From Rhizobium sp. BK313 (lineage in GTDB: Bacteria > Pseudomonadota > Alphaproteobacteria > Rhizobiales > Rhizobiaceae), in assembly GCF_014193655.1 (NCBI RefSeq), contig NZ_JACHZQ010000004.1, forward strand, positions 496,001-560,000: 64,000 nt of DNA, given 5' to 3'. Under the pieces are notes generated by a model. It ran no database searches and was not told where the DNA came from. It saw only the letters and a list, made by a program, of their open reading frames with translations. Shown piece after piece: positions 1 through 7,300 of this stretch (position 1 is the stretch's first letter; every line of letters starts with the position of its first letter). The position numbers and the translations under genes are program-made.

Positions 1-391
1 CGATCACGTGGCCGCGCGTTTCAATCAGCTTGCGCGCCAGGGTCGACAGTGCGGCAAGGCGCTGGTCCGCCGGCGCCCGGCGTGCACGGATTGCCTCGAC
101 ATCGGCCGCCGCTACAGCTTGCTTCAGCGCCAACATGGTATGGAACGCGACTGCCCAGGCACAGGAATTTGTGACGGCGTTGGTCAACAGCAAGGTCTGG
201 ATCTCCGCCTCTGAGAATGTACCGGCGTGAACCTGCTGAAACAACCCGATGAAGGCCTTGATCAGCTCCGGGGAGTTGGCCATCGCCCCGGCGATGTTCG
301 GGATCAAGCCGAAAGTCTGCTGCAACTGCTCGAGCACCGGCTTCGATTTTTCCGGAGCTGAGGCAATAGATTGGATCGGATAGGATGTCAT
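1..391 (-). CDS. Carboxymuconolactone decarboxylase (AhpD-like) family protein, 3' end outside window
   Basis: Reading leftwards from ATG at 391, about 130 codons are open up to the window edge, so the C-terminus is missing. The protein begins MTSYPIQSIAS and contains PNIAGAMANSPELIKAF and NSCAWAVAFHTMLALK, the helical signature of the AhpD/CMD fold. Many members are peroxidase-related enzymes using a CxxC plus a downstream histidine. Here the first cysteine and the histidine are kept but the second cysteine position is alanine (C-A-W-A then V-A-F-H), so classical disulfide alkylhydroperoxidase chemistry is unlikely. No signal peptide; presumably cytoplasmic. Substrate unknown. Confidence 0.8.
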   Translation of the reverse strand, partial: MTSYPIQSIASAPEKSKPVLEQLQQTFGLIPNIAGAMANSPELIKAFIGLFQQVHAGTFSEAEIQTLLLTNAVTNSCAWAVAFHTMLALKQAVAAADVEAIRARRAPADQRLAALSTLARKLIETRGHVI

Positions 392-689
392 GTTCGTTCC
401 TTGCTGATATCGCACGAACGAAATTCGTCCGGGCTGCGAGGACTAAAGGCGAAGCGTCGACGCTCGCCAACTACCTGCGGGGTAGTTGGGCAGGCCCATG
501 CCGATCACCCGCCGCGGCTGCGATGGTATTCGCGGCGATTCAATCGTTGATAACGTTGCCCATTTCGTTGTCGCGGTCGCTGTGTCGCAATGGACGGCTT
601 TCGCCAGCGCATGCTAAAGCATTATCGCCGGCCGCTTTGCCGGTAGTGCGCATTCAGACGTCAGATTTTTCAACGGGAGATTTCATTCA
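392..689. other. Intergenic region, divergent promoter area
   Basis: About 300 bp between the CMD-family gene (leftward) and the L,D-transpeptidase-like gene (rightward). It should hold both promoters. A short dyad CGAA-A-TTCG lies near 417-425. Open frames across it have rhizobial-atypical composition and no family features, so I call no gene here. Confidence 0.4.
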
Positions 690-1697
690 GTGCAGTTGAG
701 ATATGCCCTTTTTAGTATCGTTTATATATTCAGCTTCTGCACTGTCGCCGCAGTCGTCTCGGCATCGCCACAGTCATTTGATGCTGGCCGACAATCGGAC
801 ACTCCATTGTGGCTGAGGGCCCATATCGGCGAAAGTGACGGCCAAATCGCACAACCGGTCCTGCAGAGGGCACGCGCGCTGTACATGCGAAAGGTGAGCG
901 AAGGCAGGGTTAGCAATCCTTGCTACTTCGCAATGGACGCCACGCGTCCGAACGATTTAAGCGATGGCAAATCGGGCGGCCGCTTTTATATTGTCTGTGA
1001 AGCCACCCAAACGTTTCGTGTCATTTCGTCCGGACACGGCAGCGGTCGGGATTTGAAGGGCGTTGCTGATTTTGCCAACGGAAGAGAGTGCGCCAGGAAC
1101 TTCGGTAATGCGATGGATTCGAACCTGACGGCCGGCGGCGCCTACATGACGGACGAAACGAAAACGACTTTTAAGGGCTACTATCGCGCATCAGGGACAA
1201 AAGATGCGGCGCTGCTTCGCTCGTTTGTCCAATTTGACGGCGAAGGTGAGGCCGCAAATGCGCGGCAACGCGCCATCGGCGGGCACGCAGCCGCGGTGGT
1301 GGCGGGCGTGTGCCTGAAGAAAAATCCGGAAAGCCCCTACGCAAACCGTGCCGGATACGTTCCACTCGGAAAGCTAGTGGACTACGCCGGTGGCCGCAGT
1401 GATGGCTGCACCAGCTGGACACCATCAGACGCTGGTCAAATCATTTCCATGGTGAAGGACAACCCGACAACACTCTACATCTATCCCGAGTCAGCGGACA
1501 TCAACGCTGTCGCGAAGGCCGTGGCGAGCGGTCGTTCGCCATCGAGCGCCGGTTTGTATTGGAATGATTCCTGTTTGAAAGAAATCGGCGCTCCGAAGTT
1601 TTGGCCGAAAGAAACCCTGGAGCCGATCATTGCTCAGTACAGAAAAGATCATCCGGCGCCGCCACCGCAGCCAATACCGATTTGCCAAGTGCCGTAA
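690..1697 (+). CDS. Secreted murein L,D-transpeptidase-like protein (YkuD_2 type)
   Basis: 335 residues with an N-terminal signal peptide (hydrophobic residues 5-25, SAS-like cleavage). The region 95-265 fits the YkuD_2 family of L,D-transpeptidase-like domains: FYIVC and FRVISSGHGSG strands, a FGNAMDS..GGAYMTDET segment, a GGHA histidine (H199) and GGRSDGC with Cys240 as the expected nucleophile, where canonical YkuD enzymes have (S/T)HGC. Family knowledge predicts a periplasmic enzyme making or remodelling 3-3 peptidoglycan cross-links or attaching proteins to peptidoglycan. The C-terminus is Pro-rich (HPAPPPQPIPI). It stands alone and converges on the surface operon to its right. Function is inferred from the motif only. 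Confidence 0.65.
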   Translation: MQLRYALFSIVYIFSFCTVAAVVSASPQSFDAGRQSDTPLWLRAHIGESDGQIAQPVLQRARALYMRKVSEGRVSNPCYFAMDATRPNDLSDGKSGGRFYIVCEATQTFRVISSGHGSGRDLKGVADFANGRECARNFGNAMDSNLTAGGAYMTDETKTTFKGYYRASGTKDAALLRSFVQFDGEGEAANARQRAIGGHAAAVVAGVCLKKNPESPYANRAGYVPLGKLVDYAGGRSDGCTSWTPSDAGQIISMVKDNPTTLYIYPESADINAVAKAVASGRSPSSAGLYWNDSCLKEIGAPKFWPKETLEPIIAQYRKDHPAPPPQPIPICQVP

Positions 1698-1798
1698 GGT
1701 CTATCGCTCGGTGAGGTCTGCAAATGGGTGATCACCGCCCTTGCCCGCAAGCGTCAATTCACTGATGCGCATCTTGCGCGTCTCTCCGCCGCTGTTTC

Positions 1799-2428
1799 CT
1801 ATCTGGGGTTCAAGGCGGCGATGCGATCGAGAGCGGCCGAGAAGCCATGTAGCGACACCTGAAAGCTCAGTTCCTTGCCCGGATCAGCGATAACCTTGAG
1901 GTTTAAGCGTGAGCCCGCGCGCAACTTTGCAAGTGTCGCAGAATCGACTGGAAGCAAGGCTATGCATCCCGTCGGCAAACAGGTGCGGAAGCGCACCGCC
2001 TTTAGAGGCGGCTGATCATCGACATTCGGCGTCACGCCGGAGTCGAGGATGATGCCGAACGGGAGGAGAAGCGTTGCGATAGCGCTGCCATCGGCGCGCA
2101 TTTGCACCTCGACGGCAAGCAGCCTCTGCCCATTTTGCTGAGTCTGATCCTGGGAAATTGCACATACAGGTGCCTTGTCGGTTACGTTACATGCAACCCG
2201 CCAGTCCTGGTAGGTCTCCTGGAGTGTCGAAGCGCCGTTTGGCAGAGCTGACTGAGCAAAGGCTGCCGGAGCAAGCACAAGAATGATGCTCCAACAAAAA
2301 AGGATAAGCCCAACATGATAGGTGGCATGCTTGGATGCCAACCCACACAGAGTGGAAGATAGCCGATTGAGTCGTCCGGTTCGCCGCGCGCTTCTCTTAT
2401 GAGGTGAGATAGATGTCGAGATTGGCAA
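1799..2428 (-). CDS. Invasion-associated locus B (IalB) family protein, distal gene of the surface operon
   Basis: Up to 209 residues. A hydrophobic stretch (GLILFCWSIILVLAPAAFAQ) is a signal peptide, followed by the IalB-type domain: YQDWRVAC, PVCAISQ, LLLPFGIILDSGV and RFRTCLPTGCIALLPVD, with cysteine pairs in the positions usual for the family. IalB proteins are periplasmic or surface-associated; in Bartonella ialB contributes to erythrocyte invasion, but most alphaproteobacterial members have no known function. The 2428 start is a TTG with poor ribosome-binding context, and an internal TTG near 2341 would place the signal peptide at the N-terminus, so the start is uncertain. It lies 154 bp beyond the DUF4189 gene and may have its own promoter. 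Confidence 0.75.
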   Translation of the reverse strand: MPISTSISPHKRSARRTGRLNRLSSTLCGLASKHATYHVGLILFCWSIILVLAPAAFAQSALPNGASTLQETYQDWRVACNVTDKAPVCAISQDQTQQNGQRLLAVEVQMRADGSAIATLLLPFGIILDSGVTPNVDDQPPLKAVRFRTCLPTGCIALLPVDSATLAKLRAGSRLNLKVIADPGKELSFQVSLHGFSAALDRIAALNPR

Positions 2429-2582
2429 AGGGTCACATCTTTCTGTCTAGAAGATGGCACTTCCTCGGCTGGTTCCGTGAAGTGCTAGAGGGCGAAGGAT
2501 TTAGCTCCGCAATTGCCACCAGACTGATGACCTCCATGGCTTCCATCCTGGTGGTCGGGCGTGGTTATCTCCAACGTTTGAA

Positions 2583-3059
2583 TCATGTACACACCCACTC
2601 CCGAACCTTGCATTGTGACCCTGAGAGCTCGCATGCTTTAAGAGCAAGGTCTTCGGCTTCTCGGCGCGTTGGTGCCGAGTTAGCGCCCCACGGCGTAACG
2701 CGATTGCTTTCTTCTTTCCCAATAGCGAGCGCGCCGCAGCGATCATATGGAAAGCCGGTGTTGTCGTCGTCATCCCAATGCCGGTGGTTACGGAATACGG
2801 TGACCACTACACACTTGCTGCCCCCATCCCGCTTGCAATATTTGAGTGCGGTATCGATCGCTTCCTGCCGCTTGTCGGCACCCCAAAAGAAGCCGTGCTT
2901 TTCGTCGGGCGTGGAGTACGCGATTGCCGCCCAGATGCCACGCTCCTCTTGAGGCGGCGGAACCGGTACGTCCGAAGCGGTAGAGAGATCAGCCGCGCCG
3001 AGATTCCCCGCAGAGACAAACAGCAGGCAGATCGCCGCAATGGATGAACTGAATCTCAT
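2583..3059 (-). CDS. DUF4189 domain-containing secreted protein
   Basis: 158 residues with a clear signal peptide (MRFSSSIAAICLLFVSAG). The mature part carries the DUF4189 pattern: GIWAAIAYS near residue 42, GFFWGADKRQEAIDTALKYC, a CVVVTVF strand, CGALAIG, then a second W/A-rich repeat ending in CKVREWVCT. Conserved cysteines suggest disulfides in the periplasm. The domain is of unknown function. The ATG overlaps the stop of the upstream gene by 4 bp (ATGA) with AGGAAG upstream, so translational coupling in the adhesin/IalB operon is likely. Confidence 0.8.
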   Translation of the reverse strand: MRFSSSIAAICLLFVSAGNLGAADLSTASDVPVPPPQEERGIWAAIAYSTPDEKHGFFWGADKRQEAIDTALKYCKRDGGSKCVVVTVFRNHRHWDDDDNTGFPYDRCGALAIGKEESNRVTPWGANSAPTRREAEDLALKACELSGSQCKVREWVCT

Positions 3060-3769
3060 CTTGCGCTTCCTTGTTTCCCTGCTGCCGAGGCCACGGAAAT
3101 GATGACGCAGCCGTTTCCGGTAGGCAGAAGCATCGCGTTGCCGCCATCATTGCCAAGTTCGTAGACGCTGATCTGACCAAGATTGTTGACGAGCTTGCTC
3201 CCGTTCGGAAACTTGGTCGGAATATCTGCACAAGAAGCCACAAACGGCACCACGCGAACCATTGTGCCTTCGCACCCGGATGCGATCGGCGCAGCAAATA
3301 CGATGCCCGCGGCCGGTCCGCTGTAGCCCTGGCTGGCATAGTTCATGCCGACCAGTGCCTCGACCGCATGTTTGTCGGCGGCATTGCTGTTCCATTTCGA
3401 TTGCACGTTGTATTGGGTACCGTTTGTCAGCAACTCTCCGAGAACAGGAAAGACGGTGGAGCAGGATTGCAAGCCCGCCTGTTTGGCGTGCTGCAGAAAC
3501 GGCGTGTCGGGCAAGGCTTGATTGGCTTCGTTCGTCTCCGCAACCGCCGGCTGCGATATGAAATTCCCAACCGCATCATATCGCATGGCGGCGTAGCCGG
3601 CAGCACTGACAACGGCAATTCCGAGCAGCGAGAAGACCGCCGTTTTCCGCCAGTTCCGCTTCGGCCTCCCTTGGTCATTGACTGCGCTCTGAAGAGGGGC
3701 GCTGCTCTGGTTTCGGGACATTATTCGATCGTGGATTGATTGCTGACTCATTGGAAATGCATCCGTCAA
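3056..3769 (-). CDS. Membrane-anchored protein of unknown function in the adhesin operon
   Basis: 237 residues. A basic N-terminal tail of about 42 residues precedes one transmembrane helix (TAVFSLLGIAVVSAAGYAAM) and a 170-residue domain that should face the periplasm, with cysteines in LQSCSTVF, SGCEG, ASCADIP and NGCVIIS that could form two disulfides. I do not recognise the family. The listed start is a TTG overlapping the previous stop by 4 bp; ATG at 3751 (MSQQSIHDR) is a good alternative. Its place between IalB and DUF4189 genes suggests a role in export, anchoring or quality control of surface proteins, but this is position-based inference. Confidence 0.6.
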   Translation of the reverse strand: MTDAFPMSQQSIHDRIMSRNQSSAPLQSAVNDQGRPKRNWRKTAVFSLLGIAVVSAAGYAAMRYDAVGNFISQPAVAETNEANQALPDTPFLQHAKQAGLQSCSTVFPVLGELLTNGTQYNVQSKWNSNAADKHAVEALVGMNYASQGYSGPAAGIVFAAPIASGCEGTMVRVVPFVASCADIPTKFPNGSKLVNNLGQISVYELGNDGGNAMLLPTGNGCVIISVASAAGKQGSAR

Positions 3770-4341
3770 TTTATCGCCTTAACGGCGGTAGAAAGGCCCT
3801 TGAGGGTCGCGGTTACGCTGATCGTGTTCCCGTCTGTCGTCGGATAGGAGATCGTTGGCGCCGCGTTTTTCGAAATCTGTTCACGCATCATGGGCCCCAC
3901 CGGCAACATGCCGACGCAAACCACTGTGCTGCATCCGTCGAGTTTGATTTGTACCGGGTCTTTAAGTCCGTCGAACCTCAACGAAACAAGACCATCGCTC
4001 CTGGCGACTGGCGCGGTACGCAAAATCATATAGGGACTGCCTCCCTTGGTGGCCGCAAGTGACCAACTGAATGCGACCTGCCCTGCCTGGTTCTCGATGA
4101 TCTGGGTAACGTTGCAAACCCGCTGGCGGACCTTCAGGTTCTCGTCACAAATCAATGTCCAGTTTTCGAACGGACGAATGGTCCTCTGATAATCGCCAAG
4201 CTTCAGATCTGGAGGCACCACTACTTCGGAAGGCTTTATTCGATAGCCGGAAGGCGTTGCCTCCTGTCCGGCCGCATGTGAGCTGGACAGGAGCAGGCAA
4301 GCCATGAAAACCGGGACACTGGAAAGCATTCCTTTGGACAT
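3766..4341 (-). CDS. Invasion-associated locus B (IalB) family protein next to the adhesin
   Basis: 191 residues with an N-terminal signal peptide (residues 1-25, ending AAGQ). The domain follows the IalB pattern: RPFENWTLICDE, RVCNVTQ, MILRTAPVA, then KLDGCSTVVCVGMLPVG and a C-terminal ISVTATLKGLSTAV strand. It starts only 7 bp after the adhesin stop codon, so the two are almost certainly co-transcribed. Such tight pairing suggests that the IalB protein helps secretion, stability or surface display of the trimeric autotransporter, though no direct sequence evidence shows that. Confidence 0.8.
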   Translation of the reverse strand: MSKGMLSSVPVFMACLLLSSSHAAGQEATPSGYRIKPSEVVVPPDLKLGDYQRTIRPFENWTLICDENLKVRQRVCNVTQIIENQAGQVAFSWSLAATKGGSPYMILRTAPVARSDGLVSLRFDGLKDPVQIKLDGCSTVVCVGMLPVGPMMREQISKNAAPTISYPTTDGNTISVTATLKGLSTAVKAIN

Positions 4342-4348
4342 AGCGGAC

Positions 4349-7300
4349 TCAATTCAAAGTGAAGCTAAGACCAGCGCCTATGCCCACTTGCCCGCCGGCT
4401 GCCGCGCCTGACAAATTCCCTCGAACTCGCCCGTTTTCGCTGGTGTAACCAGCGCCGAAGGCCAGTGCGCCTTCACCCCGCCACAAGCCACCACCGACTG
4501 CAACGCTCAACTTGCCAGGACGATCGTCATAACGAAGCGAAGCCGCTGCAAGCCCGATCGAGGCCGCCTGCCTCGCCTCCGAGCGAACACCTCCAAGCTC
4601 TTGGTTTAGTTGGCCGAACTTCTGGTCGGTGTAGCTATTGGCGGTGTCGATGCCATACTGAACCTGGGTATCCGTGTAGGATTTGACCTGAGTGATCCCA
4701 TCGTTCAATTGAGCAACGTTGACAGCATCGGTATCGGCCACGCCCTTGCCGACATTCGAGATGACGACTGGTGCGTTTGCGTCGCCGCCCTGCAGCGTGA
4801 TGCTGTTCTTTTTGCTGCCATCCGAATTGAGGTCATATTGAACCGCATTTTGGGTGAGGTTCCCCACGCCGGTCTGCAGATCATCGATCGCCGAATTGGT
4901 CGCATAAAGCTGCGAACCGTTGACGGCATCGGTGCTGTCAGCCGATATGCGACCGGCTGCCACGTTCGTTATGGTTCGTTCCGCCCCCTGAGCACCGACA
5001 CTGACGGTGCCAACCGGCGCCGTGCCGGCAAAATCATAGTGCTTGCCCTGAATGGTGGCTCCGGATGTGCCGACAGCCGTGTCTGTCACAGAACCCGAAC
5101 CGAGCGCCACGTCATTCGCGTTGTTCGCCTGCGCCCCCTGGCCAAGAGCGATCGAGCCCTGCCCCGCAGCTGCGGCTCCGTGACCAGCAGCTAGGCTGTC
5201 AGTCCCGGTTGCTACGCTTTCGGGGCCGATCGCAACACTATCAGTCCCCGAGGCTGCGGAATCGGCAAGCGTCGAATTGGCATGGAAATACTTGATGCCG
5301 CCGCCATTGGTGATGTTGGTCAGCGTGCTGTCGACTGCACCGAAGGCGTCGGAGACGGTCGTATAGTTGTTGCCCTGGATTTTGTACGTCGGGCCGGTGA
5401 TCGAGCCGTCGGGATTTACCACGGTAGTGCCGCCGAAGAGATTGGCGACATTCTGCGAAACACCGCGCAACTGCGAGACGTTGACCCCATCCGTATCCGC
5501 CGAACCGGCGGCAACATTCGTCAACTTGCGCTCGGCCCCGGCGGCACCGATTGACACCTCACCGACCGAGGTCTGCGGGCTCGCGAGGGCATAAGCCGTA
5601 TAATTCGTCTGGGCACCGACAGTCGTTATGGAATTTCCGCCCAATGCCACGCTGTTGGCAAAGGTGCTCTGGGCGCCGGCCCCGATGGCGATGGCCTGGA
5701 TCCCCGCGGCGGTCGAGTTCGTGCCGAGCGCCAAGCCGTCATTCAGCATGACGTGGGCATTCTGGCCAATCGCCGTGCCACCCGGCGCTATCTGATCGAC
5801 AATGGCGCCATTGCCGATGCCGATGCCGGCGTCACCGTTGACCACCGTGGTCGGGCCCACTGCCACCGACTCGGCGCCGACGGCGAGGGAATCGCCAGCG
5901 GTCGAGTTGGCATGGAAATATTTGGTCGGTGTCGTCGCGACTGAGGCGATCGCTCCCTGGAGCTGGCGTACCGTGACGGCATCCTGCGCACTGGTGCCGT
6001 CTGCGACATTCGTGATCTGTCGATACGAGGTCGACGTACCGACTGATACCGCACCAAGCAGCGTCTTATCGGTCGTGTTGTATTGGATGAAGGTGGATCC
6101 GGCTGCGATCTGGCCGGTGGTCGGTGCCAGGGCGCGATCGGCGACCGATCCGGAGCCAAGGGCGACCCCACCGTCGATCGTCGACTGGCTATCCCTTCCA
6201 AGCGCGAGCGAATTGTCGGCTACAGCAGTCGCGTCATATCCGACTGCAGTAGAACCGATGCCCTGCGCGGAGGAATCGCTGACGGGAAGCGTCCTATCGT
6301 TGGTGCGCACATATCGGATGCCGTCGCCGTTTGCGTCGGTAAAGGTCGTCGATGTGTCGCCGGCAATATTGGTGATCGTATTGCCGAGATTGGCAATGTC
6401 AGTCGTGTTCTGTGTAACCTGGCCCCCGATGGTGGTGACCGTATTGCCGAGATGGGCAATGTCGGTCGTGTTCTGGGTAACCTGCTGGTTGGTCGCGAAG
6501 AGCTGCGACCCGTTGACGGCATCCGTTGAGCCAGATGAGAGCTGACCGGCTGCGACGTTCTGGATTTGGCGCTCGGCCCCCGCAGCACCGACCGAAAATG
6601 CACCGGCCGGGGTGGTTCCCGCGAAGGTGTAGTTTGTACCGCCGATCGTCGCGCCCGACACTGCTGTCGTTGCGCCCGACGCCGCGTTCAGACCGATCGC
6701 CACGTCGCCAGCGTTGTTAGCCACCGCATTCGGACCGACCGCGACGGAATCCGCTCCAAGGGCCTGGGAATCCGCCAGCGTCGAGTTGGCATGGAAATAT
6801 TTGATGCCGCCGCCGACGTTAATGTTGTTAAGCGTGGTGCCGATGGCGTCGACAGCCTGGTTGGTTGCAAAGAGCTGCGAGCCGTTGATCGCATCCGTCG
6901 AGCTGCCATTGATCCGGCCTGCCGCCACATTGGTGATGGTGCGCTCGGCGCCGACCGTGCCGACGCTGACCGTCGAGGTCGGAGTAGTGCCCTGGAAGGC
7001 GTAGGTCGTACCGTTGATCACTGCATTGGGCGTGCCGACGGCCGCCGTGGTCGTGGAGCCGGAGCCGAGTGCCACGTCGCCAGAACTTGCGGCCGCCGTG
7101 GCGCCATTGCCCAATGCGACATTGCCGACGAAACCGGCCGCGCCAGCGGTGGAGCCATTGCCCAGCGCCACGGAGCCTTGCCCGATCGCCTTGTTGTTGT
7201 TGCCGATCGCGACGGCACCGGCGGCCTGGTTGGCGGCGGTTGCGCTCGCCGTGCCGTCGCCATTGGCGATGTTGTTGGCACCGCCGGTGAAGGCGCCGGT

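Noticed and set aside
385..699. 104-codon plus-strand frame between the first two genes
   Set aside because: No family similarity visible, overlaps the start of the CMD gene and the promoter region.
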